Source: Burkholderiales bacterium
GTDB taxonomy: Bacteria; Pseudomonadota; Gammaproteobacteria; Burkholderiales; SG8-39
Reading direction: 5' to 3'
DNA length: 36,458 nucleotides
NCBI GenBank assembly: GCA_026417035.1
Contig: JAOAEA010000039.1
Location: forward strand, 1 to 36,458
Shown here: positions 18,808 through 28,160 of the stretch, piece after piece
Layout: the number at the start of each line of letters is the position of its first letter
How positions within the stretch are numbered: the stretch's first letter is position 1
Notes under the pieces: model-generated
What the model was told of the DNA's origin: nothing
Database searches by the model: none
The model's input: the letters and a program-made list of their open reading frames with translations, nothing else
Position numbers and translations under genes: made by a program

Positions 18808-19527
18808 TTACCGCGTCCGGGTGCCGACCACCTCGATTTCCACGCGGCGGTTCGGCTGCAGGCACGCGATCAGCTCCTGGAAGGTCTTGACCGGGCCCTT
18901 GGCCGACGGGTTCGGGCAGTCTTTCACCGGCTGCGTCAGCCCCTTGCCCTCCGTGTAGATCCGGTTGGGCTCGATGCCCTTGCTGACCAGGTAGGCCTTG
19001 ACCGCTTCGGCACGGCGGACGGACAGCTTCTGGTTGTACTCCTTGCTGCCGATCCGGTCGGTGTGGCCGATGGCGATGATCACCTCGAGGGCGATCGGCT
19101 TGATCTTGCTCACGAGGTCGTCGAGCTTCGCCGCGCCTTCGGGCCGGATGACCGCCTTGTCGAAGTCGAAGAGCACGTCGGCCGCGAGAGTCACCTTCTC
19201 CTGGACGGGCTTGGGCGCGACGGGAGCCGGAGCCGGCTTCGCGGGCGGAGGCGGCGCGACGGCGGGCTTGGGCGCCGGCGGCTCGCACTTCTCTTTCGGC
19301 AGGAGATCCTTGTCGCACTCGCAGGTGGCCTGCGCCGGCGTCCAGTAGCCGGTGCGCCAGCAAAGGCCGAAAGGATCCTTGACGATCGCGTTCCGCTGGT
19401 CGATGACGTACGGGACGCCGGCCGAGGCCTGCGCGAGCACGGGTTGGGCCGCGCCGGCCAGCACGCCGAAGGCGAGGATGGACGCACCGGCGAGCAGGGC
19501 TTTTTGTTGTCTCAGAGCAATAACCAT
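18808..19527 (-). CDS. OmpA-family outer-membrane protein, paralogue 1
   Basis: 239-residue exported protein. A long signal peptide ends near QPVLAQA (residue ~35). A cysteine-rich module follows, with cysteines at about 55, 68, 70 and 81 ([27 protein letters not shown]), then a Pro/Ala linker (~85-110) and an OmpA C-terminal peptidoglycan-binding domain (~112-225: [36 protein letters not shown]). It lacks the eight-stranded OmpA barrel, so it is a peptidoglycan anchor more than a porin. It is 33 bases downstream of mtaD, with an AGAGGGG site before the ATG, and ends in a strong terminator. A close paralogue lies at 21133-21828. Confidence 0.92.
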   Translation of the reverse strand: MVIALRQQKALLAGASILAFGVLAGAAQPVLAQASAGVPYVIDQRNAIVKDPFGLCWRTGYWTPAQATCECDKDLLPKEKCEPPAPKPAVAPPPPAKPAPAPVAPKPVQEKVTLAADVLFDFDKAVIRPEGAAKLDDLVSKIKPIALEVIIAIGHTDRIGSKEYNQKLSVRRAEAVKAYLVSKGIEPNRIYTEGKGLTQPVKDCPNPSAKGPVKTFQELIACLQPNRRVEIEVVGTRTR

Positions 19528-19560
19528 GTTTCCCCTCTTAGGAACGGAAGCCTTGGAAAG

Positions 19561-20907
19561 TCAAGTGTCAGGCGAGTGTTGTTCTAGCAGGGCATTCTGC
19601 CACAGGAAGGTGCGATTTTCCAAGGTTCCGAGCGGAACCCGGAGCGCCTGTCGCTCGGATACAACAAGCTCCCCGGCGACCCAGACGTGGGTCACGTCCT
19701 CCCGGCCGCAGGCGTAGACGAGATGCGAAACCACGTCGAAACAGGGGGAAAGCCCCGGGGCGTCGAGGGCCACCGCGCAGAGATCGGCCTCCTTGCCCGG
19801 CAGGATCGACCCGATCCGGCGGTCGAGGCCGAGCGCCCGCGCCCCGCCGAGCGTCGCGGCCGCCAGCGCCTCGGCAGCGGGGAGCGCCTCGGCCCGCCCG
19901 GACACCGCTTTCGCGAGGAGCGCCGCGGTCCGCATCTCCGTGAGCACGTCGAGCCGGTTGTTGCTGGCGGCGCCGTCGGTCCCGAGCCCGACGTTCACGC
20001 CCCTTGCGAGCATCGCGGCGACCCTCGCGAATCCGCTGGCGAGCTTGAGGTTGGACGACGGGCAGTGCGCGACCGAGCAGCCGCACTCTGCGAGGAGTTC
20101 CACCTCGGCGTCCGTGAGGTGCACGGCGTGGACCGCGATGAGCCGCGGGCTCACGAGCCCGAGCCGGCGCAGCCGCTCGATGGGGCGCACGCCGTGCTCG
20201 GCCTCGCCCTTCGCCACCTCGTCCGCGGTCTCGTGGAGGTGGACGTGGACCGGGAGGTCGAGCTCTTCGGCCAGGATCGCGAGCCGCTCGAATGTGCGGT
20301 CGCCCACCGTGTAGGGCGCGTGCGGCGCCATGCAGAAGGAGAGACGGGGCTCGCCGCGCAGCGCGTCCCGCGTCGCGAGGCCCTTGGCGATGTAGGCCTC
20401 GGGGTCGGCGGCATACCGCGTCGGGAACTCGACCGCGATCAGGCCGAGAGCGGCGCGCATCCCGGCGTCGCGAAATGCCCGCGCTGCGGACTCCGGGAAG
20501 AAGTACATGTCCGCACAAGTGGTAATGCCCCCGAGCAGCATCTCAGCTGCCGCCAGAGTCGTGCCGACGCGGACGAATTCGGCATCGACCAAGGCGGCCT
20601 CGGCTGGCCAGATGTAGTGATGGAGCCAGTCGGCGAGGGCGCGGTCATCACCGTGGCCGCGCAGCAGGGCCATGGCCGCGTGCGTGTGCAGGTTGACGAG
20701 CCCGGGGATGAGGACGTGGCGGGGCAGGGAGACCGATTCCTTCGGCGCGAACGCGCTGCGCGCGTCGCGGCTCGGCGCCAGCGCAACGATGCGCCCACCA
20801 CTGACTGCGACGGCATGGTCGGCGAGCACCGCGCCGCGCGGCTCGACCGGCACGACCCATCCGGCCTCGATCAGGAGGTCGACCGGCTCCGGCGCAGGCG
20901 ATGACAT
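19561..20907 (-). CDS. mtaD: 5-methylthioadenosine / S-adenosylhomocysteine deaminase (MtaD; TRZ/ATZ family)
   Basis: 448-residue metal-dependent amidohydrolase. The deaminase signature is complete: NLHTHAAMALLRG (metal-binding HxH, ~72-74), HVHLHETADEV, VHAVHLTD and GTDGAASNNRLDVL (metal aspartate). Family knowledge: MtaD converts methylthioadenosine or S-adenosylhomocysteine to the inosine derivatives; related TRZ/ATZ enzymes act on other aminated purines or triazines. Proximity to the SAM-dependent methyltransferase ubiG, common in betaproteobacteria, supports the SAH/MTA role. Length is typical. It is flanked on both sides by the two OmpA paralogues. The ATG at 20907 is the only start giving the family's short N-terminal beta segment. 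Confidence 0.88.
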   Translation of the reverse strand: MSSPAPEPVDLLIEAGWVVPVEPRGAVLADHAVAVSGGRIVALAPSRDARSAFAPKESVSLPRHVLIPGLVNLHTHAAMALLRGHGDDRALADWLHHYIWPAEAALVDAEFVRVGTTLAAAEMLLGGITTCADMYFFPESAARAFRDAGMRAALGLIAVEFPTRYAADPEAYIAKGLATRDALRGEPRLSFCMAPHAPYTVGDRTFERLAILAEELDLPVHVHLHETADEVAKGEAEHGVRPIERLRRLGLVSPRLIAVHAVHLTDAEVELLAECGCSVAHCPSSNLKLASGFARVAAMLARGVNVGLGTDGAASNNRLDVLTEMRTAALLAKAVSGRAEALPAAEALAAATLGGARALGLDRRIGSILPGKEADLCAVALDAPGLSPCFDVVSHLVYACGREDVTHVWVAGELVVSERQALRVPLGTLENRTFLWQNALLEQHSPDT

Positions 20908-21073
20908 CGGCTGCGTTAGCTCCGGCGGCCGTCGCCGTCAGTCGGGCGCAGGACGCGCCCCCCTGCCACGGCCGCGTCCGCGGGGGCCGCGGCGGGCGCG
21001 ACCCGGTCCCCCGCTCCGCGCGTGCGCTTCCGGGTCTCGCATGGCATCGGCATCGACTCGCCCCGCGGGGTCG

Positions 21074-21100
21074 AAAAAAAGCCCCGCGCGAGCGCGGGGC
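21074..21100 (-). terminator. Intrinsic terminator after the second OmpA-family gene
   Basis: Minus-strand hairpin GCCCCGCG/CGCGGGGC with a 4-base loop followed by seven T residues, 32 bases after the OmpA stop. It isolates this gene from mtaD. The rest of the 225-base gap (20908-21132) shows no gene. Confidence 0.9.
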
Positions 21101-21132
21101 GACTGGCTTCGTTCCCGTGACGGGATGAACCG

Positions 21133-21828
21133 CTACTTGCCGATGCCCTGCACCTCGACGACGGCGCGCCGGTTCGGCGCGAGGCACTCGATCAGCTCCT
21201 TGAAGGTCTTGATCGGGCCGGTCTTGGACGGGTCCGGGCAGGACTTCTGCGGCACCGTCTTGCCCATGCCGATGGCCTCGATCTTCGAGGCGTCGGCGCC
21301 CTTGCTCACGAGGTAGGCCTTAACCGCCTCGGCGCGGCGCTCGGAGAGCTTCTGGTTGTACTCGTGGGTGCCGATCCGGTCGGTATGACCCTCGATGGCG
21401 ATCACCTTGATCGAGCCGAACTCGGGCAGCCGCGCGATGATCTCCTTGTCGAGCGTCGCCTTCGCCTTGTCGGTGACGATCGCCTTGTCGAAGTCGAAGA
21501 ACTCGGTCGAGCGCACGACCAGCGCCTTCGGCGCGGCCGGTGCCGCGGGCTTGGCGGCGGGCGCCGGAGCGGCCGGCGCGGGCGCCGCAGCGGGCTTGGG
21601 CGCCGGCGGCTCGCACTTCTCTTTCGGCAGGAGGTCCTTGTCGCACTCGCAGACGGCCTGCGCGGGCGTCCAGTAACCGGTGCGCCAGCACAGGCCGTAG
21701 GGGTCCTTGACGATCGCGTTGCGCTGGTCGATCACGTAGGGCACGCCGGCCTGCTGGGCGAGGGCCGCGGGCGCGATCAGCGCGGCAGCCGCGAGGCCGA
21801 GCAGAAACTTCAGGACTGGCTGGTTCAC
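21133..21828 (-). CDS. OmpA-family outer-membrane protein, paralogue 2
   Basis: 231-residue exported protein with the same plan as the OmpA gene at 18808-19527: signal peptide (cleavage near LAQQA, residue ~25), a shared cysteine module ([40 protein letters not shown]), an Ala/Pro-rich linker, and an OmpA peptidoglycan-binding domain with FFDFDKAIV, EGHTDRIGTHEYNQKLSERRA and a final NRRAVVEV. Gene sequence around the cysteine module is almost identical to the paralogue (63 bases with one mismatch at 19262-19324 versus 21590-21652), while linkers and N-termini differ. It has its own candidate promoter and terminator, so it is a single-gene unit, divergent from gyrA. Confidence 0.92.
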   Translation of the reverse strand: MNQPVLKFLLGLAAAALIAPAALAQQAGVPYVIDQRNAIVKDPYGLCWRTGYWTPAQAVCECDKDLLPKEKCEPPAPKPAAAPAPAAPAPAAKPAAPAAPKALVVRSTEFFDFDKAIVTDKAKATLDKEIIARLPEFGSIKVIAIEGHTDRIGTHEYNQKLSERRAEAVKAYLVSKGADASKIEAIGMGKTVPQKSCPDPSKTGPIKTFKELIECLAPNRRAVVEVQGIGK

Positions 21829-21927
21829 TGGAATTCCCCCTTCTTCCGGATCTTCTGGATCTTCTCGACCGCGATGCGCGCCGCAGGGCCTGCGCCCGGA
21901 GCGGAACGCCGGCGGGTCTGGGAGCCG

Positions 21928-21955
21928 ATACTACACGGGTTTTCGGCGGCGCCAA
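21928..21955 (-). promoter_or_regulatory. Candidate promoter of the second OmpA gene
   Basis: Minus strand: TTGGCG (21955-21950), a 16-base spacer and TAGTAT (21933-21928), in the 268-base divergent region with gyrA. The predicted leader is about 90 bases. Both boxes are partial matches to consensus. Confidence 0.35.
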
Positions 21956-21991
21956 AGCCCTGCTCGGCACCGTTCCGGAAGGCGCCGAGCG

Positions 21992-22021
21992 TTGGAGCGG
22001 GGCGGTGCGGGATGATAAGAT
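21992..22021 (+). promoter_or_regulatory. Candidate promoter of gyrA
   Basis: TTGGAG (21992-21997), an 18-base spacer and TAAGAT (22016-22021; 4 of 6 to TATAAT) lie about 75 bases before the gyrA ATG, in the only AT-richer patch of the region. The match is moderate. Confidence 0.35.
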
Positions 22022-22096
22022 TCGAAGCTTTTAAGCGGCGCTCCGCGCAGGCGATTTTCGCGCTCCTTCGCATCCCGCACCCGCGCCCCACCCCCC

Positions 22097-24727
22097 ATGG
22101 AACAGTTCGCCAAGGAAACGCTCCCCGTCAGCCTCGAAGAGGAGATGCGCCGCTCCTACCTCGATTACGCGATGAGCGTGATCGTCGGCCGGGCCCTCCC
22201 TGACGTGCGCGACGGGCTGAAGCCGGTGCATCGCCGCGTCCTCTTCGCGATGCACGAGGCGAACAACGTATGGAACCGGCCCTACGTGAAGTGCGCCCGG
22301 GTGGTCGGCGACGTCCTCGGCAAGTACCACCCGCACGGCGACGCCGCGACCTACGAGGCCCTGGTCCGCATGGCCCAGGACTTCTCGATGCGCTACACGC
22401 TCATCGACGGGCAGGGCAACTTCGGCTCCGTCGACGGCGACTCCGCGGCGGCGTACCGCTACACCGAGTGCCGGCTCGAGCGCATCACGTCGGAGATGCT
22501 CGCGGACATCGACCGCGAGACGGTCGATTTCGTGCCGAACTACGACGGCAAGGAGCGCGAGCCGACCACCCTCCCCACGCGGATCCCGAACCTGCTCATC
22601 AACGGCTCGTCCGGGATCGCCGTCGGCATGGCGACGAACATCCCGCCCCACAACCTGCCGGAGACGGTCGAAGCGTGCCTCGCGCTGCTCGCGGACCCGC
22701 AGATCGCGATCGACGAGCTCATCCGCCGCATGCCCGCCCCGGACTTCCCGACGCGCGGCCTCATCTACGGGCTCGCCGGGGTGCACGAGGGCTACCGCAC
22801 CGGCCGGGGCCGGGTGGTGATGCGCGCCCGCACCCACTTCGAGGAGATCGACAAGGGCGCCCGCACCGCGATCGTGGTGGACGAGCTGCCCTACCAGGTC
22901 AACAAGAAGAGCCTGCTCGAGCGCATCGCCGAGCTCATCAAGGAGGGGAAGCTCGAAGGCATCTCGCACATCGCCGACGAGTCGGACAAGCAGGGTATCC
23001 GGGTCGTCTTCGAGCTCAAGCGCGGCGAGACGCCGGAGGTCGTGCTGAACAACCTCTACAAGCAGACGCAGCTCCAGGACACCTTCGGCATCAACATGGT
23101 CGCCCTGGTGGACGGCCAGCCGCGGCTGCTCAACCTGAAGCAGATGCTCGAGGCGTTCCTCGCGCACCGCCGCGAGGTGGTGACGCGGCGCACGGTCTTC
23201 GACCTGCGCAAGGCGCGCGAGAAGGCGCATATCCAGGAGGGCCTCGCGGTCGCCCTCTCGAACGTCGACGAGATCATCGCCCTCATCAAGGCCGCGCAGA
23301 CGCCGGCCGAGGCGAAGCAGGGGCTGTTGCAGCGCGCCTGGCGCTCGCAGCTCGTCGCCGACATGCTGGCGCGCGCGTCGGCCGATTTCTCCAAGCCCGA
23401 AGACCTCGGCCCCGAGTTCGGCCTCGGCCCCGACGGCTACCGGCTGTCCGAGGCGCAGGCGCAGCGCATCCTCGAGATGCAGCTGCAGCGGCTCACCGGG
23501 CTCGAGCAGGACAAGATCGTCGCCGAGTACAAGGAGCTCCTCGAGCGCATCGCCGACTACCTCGACATCCTCGCGAAGCCGGCGCGCATCACCGCGATCA
23601 TCGCCGCGGAGCTCAAGGAGATCCGCGACCGCTACGGCGACGCGCGGCGCAGCGAGATCGTGCACGACACCGAGGAGATCGGGATCGAGGACCTGATCGC
23701 CCCGGAGGACGTGGTGGTGACGTTCTCGCACGCCGGCTACATCAAGGCGCAGCCGCTCGCCGACTACCGCGCGCAGCGACGGGGCGGGCGCGGCAAGCAG
23801 GCGGCCGCGACCCGCGAGGACGACTTCATCGAGCGGCTCTTCGTCGCCAACACGCACGACTACGTGCTCTGCTTCTCGAGCCGCGGCCGCGTCTACTGGC
23901 TGAAGGTCTACGAGGTGCCGCAGGGCACGCGCGCGAGCCGCGGCAAGCCGGTCGTCAACCTGTTCCCGCTCGAGCCCGGGGAGAAGATCAACGCCGTCCT
24001 GCCGGTGAAGCACTTCGACGAGCAGCACTTCGTCTTCTTCGCCACGGCGAACGGCACGGTCAAGAAGACGCCGCTCACCGAGTTCTCGCGGCCGACCAAG
24101 CGCGGCATCATCGCGCTCGACCTCGACGCGGGCGACTACCTCGTCGGCGTGGCGATCACCGACGGGTCGCACAACATCATGCTGTTCTCGGACGCCGGCA
24201 AGGCCGTGCGTTTCTCCGAGGCCGACGTGCGGCCGATGGGCCGCGGGGCGCGCGGCGTGCGCGGGATGCGCCTCGGCGACGAGCAGCGGGTCGTCTCGAT
24301 GCTCGCGTCCCCGGGCGAGGACCTCACGGTGCTCACCGCGACCGAGAACGGCTACGGCAAGCGCACGCCGATCGGCGAGTACACGCTGCACGGCCGCGGC
24401 ACGCAGGGCATGATCGCGATCCAGACGACCGAGCGCAACGGCCGGCTGATCGGCGCGGTGCTGGTCGACGACCGCGACGAGGTGATGCTCATCTCGACGG
24501 GCGGCGTCCTGATCCGCACCAAGGTCGACCAGATCCGGGAGATGGGGCGTTCGACGCAGGGCGTGACGCTGATCAGCCTCGATCCGGGCACCAAGCTCGC
24601 GGGGATCGAGAAAGTGCTCGAGGCCGAGGACGAGAACGGCAACGGCCACGCCAACGGCAACGGCCAGGGCGACGCGCCGGCGGGCGGCGGCGCGGCAACG
24701 GGTGGGGAGGACGCGCCCGCGGCGTGA
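22097..24727 (+). CDS. gyrA: DNA gyrase subunit A
   Basis: 876-residue breakage-reunion subunit of DNA gyrase; with GyrB it introduces negative supercoils. Residue numbering matches E. coli: active-site Y122 ([10 protein letters not shown]), and the quinolone-determining region [20 protein letters not shown] with Ala at 83 and Glu at 87, where E. coli has Ser and Asp. The GyrA-box QRRGGRGK is present in the C-terminal beta-pinwheel. The protein ends in a flexible Gly/Asn/Ala-rich tail after [12 protein letters not shown]. The start follows the AT-richer putative promoter region. It is the first gene of the plus-strand housekeeping block, with serC beginning 82 bases after its stop. Confidence 0.98.
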   Translation: MEQFAKETLPVSLEEEMRRSYLDYAMSVIVGRALPDVRDGLKPVHRRVLFAMHEANNVWNRPYVKCARVVGDVLGKYHPHGDAATYEALVRMAQDFSMRYTLIDGQGNFGSVDGDSAAAYRYTECRLERITSEMLADIDRETVDFVPNYDGKEREPTTLPTRIPNLLINGSSGIAVGMATNIPPHNLPETVEACLALLADPQIAIDELIRRMPAPDFPTRGLIYGLAGVHEGYRTGRGRVVMRARTHFEEIDKGARTAIVVDELPYQVNKKSLLERIAELIKEGKLEGISHIADESDKQGIRVVFELKRGETPEVVLNNLYKQTQLQDTFGINMVALVDGQPRLLNLKQMLEAFLAHRREVVTRRTVFDLRKAREKAHIQEGLAVALSNVDEIIALIKAAQTPAEAKQGLLQRAWRSQLVADMLARASADFSKPEDLGPEFGLGPDGYRLSEAQAQRILEMQLQRLTGLEQDKIVAEYKELLERIADYLDILAKPARITAIIAAELKEIRDRYGDARRSEIVHDTEEIGIEDLIAPEDVVVTFSHAGYIKAQPLADYRAQRRGGRGKQAAATREDDFIERLFVANTHDYVLCFSSRGRVYWLKVYEVPQGTRASRGKPVVNLFPLEPGEKINAVLPVKHFDEQHFVFFATANGTVKKTPLTEFSRPTKRGIIALDLDAGDYLVGVAITDGSHNIMLFSDAGKAVRFSEADVRPMGRGARGVRGMRLGDEQRVVSMLASPGEDLTVLTATENGYGKRTPIGEYTLHGRGTQGMIAIQTTERNGRLIGAVLVDDRDEVMLISTGGVLIRTKVDQIREMGRSTQGVTLISLDPGTKLAGIEKVLEAEDENGNGHANGNGQGDAPAGGGAATGGEDAPAA

Positions 24728-24809
24728 AACGGGCCGCGGGGGGCGGCGCGCCCGCCGTGCGCCGGCTCGCACGCCCGCGACCGGAGCGGTGACCATCAGG
24801 GACGGAGGA

Positions 24810-25892
24810 ATGACCAGGATCTTCAATTTCAGCGCGGGCCCGGCGGTGCTGCCCGAACCGGTGCTGCGGCAGGCCGCGGAGGAGATGCTCGACTGGCACG
24901 GCGCCGGCATGTCGGTGATGGAGATGAGCCACCGCGGCAAGGAGTTCATCGCGATCGCCGAGGCCGCCGAGGCCGACCTGCGCGAGCTCCTGGGGATCCC
25001 GGCGGACTATCGCGTGCTCTTCCTGCAGGGGGGCGCGACGCTGCAGTTCGCGATGGTCCCGATCAACCTGCTCGGCGGCCGCAAGCGGGCCGACTACGTC
25101 AACACCGGCGAGTGGTCGAAGAAGGCGATCAAGGAGGCGAAGAACTTCGCCGAGGTGAACGTCGCCGCCACCGCCGAGGACGCGAACTTCACCTACGTCC
25201 CGGAGCAGTCGGCCTGGAAGCTCGACCCGCAGGCGGCGTACGTGCACATCTGCTCTAACGAGACCATCGGCGGCGTCGAGTTCCACTGGGTGCCGGACAC
25301 CGGGGCCGTGCCGCTCGTGGCCGACATGTCCTCCGACATCCTGTCGCGGCCGGTGGACGTCACGAAGTTCGGCCTGATCTACGCCGGCGCGCAGAAGAAC
25401 ATCGGCCCCGCGGGCCTCACCATCGTCATCGTGCGCGACGATCTCCTCGGCCGTGCGCCGAAGGGCACGGCCGGCATGCTCGACTACAAGGTCCACGCCG
25501 ACGCGCAGTCGATGTCGAACACGCCCCCGACCTACGCGATCTACATCGCCGGGCTCGTCTTCAAGTGGCTCAAGGCGGCCGGCGGGCTCGCCGCGATCGC
25601 CGAGAAGAACCGCGCGAAGGCGAAGCTCCTCTACGACCTCCTCGACGCGTCGGCCTTCTTTCGCAGCCCGGTCCGCAACTGCGACCGGTCGCTCATGAAC
25701 GTGCCCTTCACGCTGCGCGATGAGCGCCTCGACGAGGCGTTCCTGAAGGGCGCGAAGGAGCGCGGCATGGTGCAGCTCAAGGGACACCGCTCGGTCGGCG
25801 GCATGCGCGCGTCGATCTACAACGCGATGCCGATCGAGGGGGTGCGCTGCCTCGTCGATTACATGAAAGAGTTCGAGGCGAAACACGGCTGA
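24810..25892 (+). CDS. serC: Phosphoserine aminotransferase
   Basis: 360-residue class V PLP aminotransferase converting 3-phosphohydroxypyruvate to phosphoserine; it can also serve pyridoxine synthesis. N-terminal [44 protein letters not shown] and [12 protein letters not shown] (the lysine carrying PLP) are all family hallmarks, and length is typical. The ATG at 24810 is fixed by the conserved N-terminus; the GGAGG just upstream leaves only one base before the ATG, closer than usual, so initiation may rely on an upstream GGGACGG. It is followed four bases later by the phosphoglycerate dehydrogenase gene, placing two steps of serine synthesis together. Confidence 0.97.
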   Translation: MTRIFNFSAGPAVLPEPVLRQAAEEMLDWHGAGMSVMEMSHRGKEFIAIAEAAEADLRELLGIPADYRVLFLQGGATLQFAMVPINLLGGRKRADYVNTGEWSKKAIKEAKNFAEVNVAATAEDANFTYVPEQSAWKLDPQAAYVHICSNETIGGVEFHWVPDTGAVPLVADMSSDILSRPVDVTKFGLIYAGAQKNIGPAGLTIVIVRDDLLGRAPKGTAGMLDYKVHADAQSMSNTPPTYAIYIAGLVFKWLKAAGGLAAIAEKNRAKAKLLYDLLDASAFFRSPVRNCDRSLMNVPFTLRDERLDEAFLKGAKERGMVQLKGHRSVGGMRASIYNAMPIEGVRCLVDYMKEFEAKHG

Positions 25893-25896
25893 CGCG

Positions 25897-27090
25897 ATGC
25901 CCGACCGCTTCCAGATCCTCGTCCTGAACCAGATCTCGCCCGCGGGCCTGAAGCGCCTGCCCGCCGAGCGCTACAACGTCGGCAAGGACGTCGCGCGCCC
26001 CGACGCCGTGCTCGTGCGCTCCGCGGACATGCACGCGATGCCGATCGCCGAATCGGTCAAGGCGATCGGCCGCGCCGGCGCCGGCACCAACAACATCCCG
26101 GTCGCGGCGATGAGCGCGCGCGGCGTGCCGGTGTTCAACGCGCCGGGCGCGAACGCGAACGCGGTCAAGGAGCTGGTGCTCGCGGGGATGCTGATGGCGG
26201 CGCGCAACCTCGTGCCGGCGCTCGGCTTCGTCGCCGGCCTCGCGGGCGAGGACGACGCGGCGCTCGAGAAGCGCGTCGAGGAGGGCAAGAAGCAGTTCGC
26301 CGGCGTCGAGCTGCCGCACCACACGCTCGGGGTGGTCGGGCTCGGGCGGATCGGCTCGCTCGTGGCCGACGCCGGGATCAAGCTCGGCATGAACGTCCTC
26401 GGCTACGACCCGGAGATCACCGTGGACGCCGCGTGGAGCCTGCCGGCGCAGGTGCGCAAGGCGGCGTCGATCGACGAGGTGCTGAAGGCCGCGCACTTCG
26501 TGTCGCTGCACGTCCCGCTCACGGCGGCGACGCGCCACCTCATCGACGCGGCGCGGCTGGCACACATGCGCCACGGCGCGGTGCTGCTCAACTTCTCGCG
26601 CGAGGGCATCGTCGACGACGCCGCGGTGCTCGCCGCGCTCGCGGGCCATCGCCTCAAGGCGTACGTCACCGACTTCCCGACGGCGAAGCTCGTCGGCCAC
26701 GCCGGCGTCGTCGCGCTGCCGCACCTCGGCGCGTCCACCCGCGAGGCCGAGGACAACTGCGCGGTGATGGTGGCCGACCAGGTGCGCGATTACCTGGAGC
26801 ACGGCAACGTCGTGAACGCCGTGAACTTCCCGAACGTGGTGATGCCGCGCGAGTCGCGCTTCCGCGTGGCGATCGCCAACCGCAACGTCCCCAACATGGT
26901 GGGCCAGATCTCCGCGGCGATGGGCAAGGCGGGGCTCAACATCCACAACATGATGAACAAGTCGAAGGGCGAGATGGCCTACACGCTGGTGGACGTCGAC
27001 AGCCCGGTGGCCGCGCCGGTGCTCGCCGCGATCCGGGCGATCGACGGGGTGCTCGGCGTGCGCTACCTGCCGGCGCCGGACGGGGCCTAG
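25897..27090 (+). CDS. serA: D-3-phosphoglycerate dehydrogenase-like protein with ACT domain
   Basis: 397-residue D-isomer-specific 2-hydroxyacid dehydrogenase. An NAD-binding fold (GVVGLGRIGSLVADAG, ~145-160) lies inside the catalytic domain; R235 (NFSREGIVDD) and H276 (LPHLGAST) of the catalytic triad are present. The third residue, normally glutamate in a DVxxxEP-type motif, is not found: the region reads YVTDFPTAKLVGH with alanine at the expected place and a shorter loop. A C-terminal ACT domain (~325-395) ends in GVRYLPAP and could bind serine. Position directly after serC supports oxidation of 3-phosphoglycerate as the role. The variant loop is, to my memory, found in a whole PGDH subfamily, so it need not mean loss of activity. 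Confidence 0.88.
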   Translation: MPDRFQILVLNQISPAGLKRLPAERYNVGKDVARPDAVLVRSADMHAMPIAESVKAIGRAGAGTNNIPVAAMSARGVPVFNAPGANANAVKELVLAGMLMAARNLVPALGFVAGLAGEDDAALEKRVEEGKKQFAGVELPHHTLGVVGLGRIGSLVADAGIKLGMNVLGYDPEITVDAAWSLPAQVRKAASIDEVLKAAHFVSLHVPLTAATRHLIDAARLAHMRHGAVLLNFSREGIVDDAAVLAALAGHRLKAYVTDFPTAKLVGHAGVVALPHLGASTREAEDNCAVMVADQVRDYLEHGNVVNAVNFPNVVMPRESRFRVAIANRNVPNMVGQISAAMGKAGLNIHNMMNKSKGEMAYTLVDVDSPVAAPVLAAIRAIDGVLGVRYLPAPDGA

Positions 27091-27092
27091 CG

Positions 27093-28160
27093 GTGTCCGA
27101 CGAGCTCGCCCGCCGCCGCGCCGAGATCGACGCCATCGACGCCGAGATCGTCGCGCGGCTCGCGCGCCGCGCCGAGCTCGCCCGCGAGATCGGCCGGCTG
27201 AAGGGCGACGGCCCCGTGTACCGGCCCGAGCGCGAGGCCGAGGTGCTGCGCAAGGTGAGCGCGGCGAACCCCGGGCCGCTCCCGGCCGAGTCGGTGCGGC
27301 GGATCTTCGTCGAGGTGATGTCCGCGTGCCGTGCCCTCGAGTCGCCGCTCGCGGTGGGCTTCCTCGGCCCGGCCGGGACGTTCAGCGAGATGGCGCTGCG
27401 CAGGCAGTTCGGGCACGCCGCCGAGGCGGTCGCCTGCGCGAGCATCGACGAGGTCTTCCGCCAGGCCGAGACCGGCGCGACCCAATACGCGGTGGTGCCG
27501 GTCGAGAACTCGACCGAGGGGACCGTCGGCCGCACGCTCGATCTGCTGCTCTCCACGCCGCTCTCGATCTGCGCCGAGGTCGTGTTGCAGGTGCATCAGA
27601 ACGCGATGCGTGCGAGCGACACGCTGGAGGGCGTCACGCGCGTGTACTCGCATGCGCAGTCGCTCGGCCAGTGCCAGGCGTGGCTCGCCCGCACCCTGCC
27701 CGCGGCCGAGCGCGTGCCCGTCGCGAGCAACGCCGAGGCCGCGCGGCTCGCCGCGGCGGACCCCGGCGCGTGCGCGATCGGCCCCGCGCTCGCCGCGGAG
27801 CGCTACGGCCTCAGGATCCTCGCGGCGAACATCGAGGACGAGCCGAACAACCTGACGCGGTTCCTCGTGCTCGGGCGCCAGGAGTGCGTCCCGACGGGCT
27901 CGGACCACACCTCGCTCGTGATGTCGGCCCCGAACCGGCCCGGCGCGGTGCACGCGCTGCTCACGCCGCTCGCCCGGCACGGCGTCTCGATGTGCCGGAT
28001 CGAATCGCGCCCGTCGCGGCTCGGCACGTGGGAGTACATGTTCTACGTCGACCTCGTCGGGCATCGGGCCGACCCGCCGGTCGCCGCGGCGCTCGCCGAG
28101 CTAGCGGGGCTCGCGCCGTTCCTCAAAGTGCTCGGCTCCTATCCCGCGGCCATCCCATGA
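27093..28160 (+). CDS. pheA: Bifunctional chorismate mutase / prephenate dehydratase (P-protein)
   Basis: 355-residue enzyme catalysing chorismate to prephenate to phenylpyruvate. Order: AroQ-type chorismate mutase (~1-90, RRRAEIDAIDAEIVARLARR), prephenate dehydratase (~95-275) with GPAGTFSEMA, VVPVENSTEGTVG and the catalytic NLTRFLVLG, then an ACT domain (~285-350) with CRIESRPSRLGTWEYMFYVD, the phenylalanine-binding ESRP motif. The start is GTG at 27093, two bases after the serA stop; no ATG is available before the mutase domain. Feedback inhibition by phenylalanine is expected from the ACT motif. The stop overlaps the hisC start by four bases (ATGA). Confidence 0.96.
   Translation: MSDELARRRAEIDAIDAEIVARLARRAELAREIGRLKGDGPVYRPEREAEVLRKVSAANPGPLPAESVRRIFVEVMSACRALESPLAVGFLGPAGTFSEMALRRQFGHAAEAVACASIDEVFRQAETGATQYAVVPVENSTEGTVGRTLDLLLSTPLSICAEVVLQVHQNAMRASDTLEGVTRVYSHAQSLGQCQAWLARTLPAAERVPVASNAEAARLAAADPGACAIGPALAAERYGLRILAANIEDEPNNLTRFLVLGRQECVPTGSDHTSLVMSAPNRPGAVHALLTPLARHGVSMCRIESRPSRLGTWEYMFYVDLVGHRADPPVAAALAELAGLAPFLKVLGSYPAAIP

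Noticed and set aside
22031-24949. 972-codon minus-strand open frame across gyrA
   Set aside because: Mirror frame of a well-conserved gene; low-complexity Arg/Asp/Val translation with no motifs.
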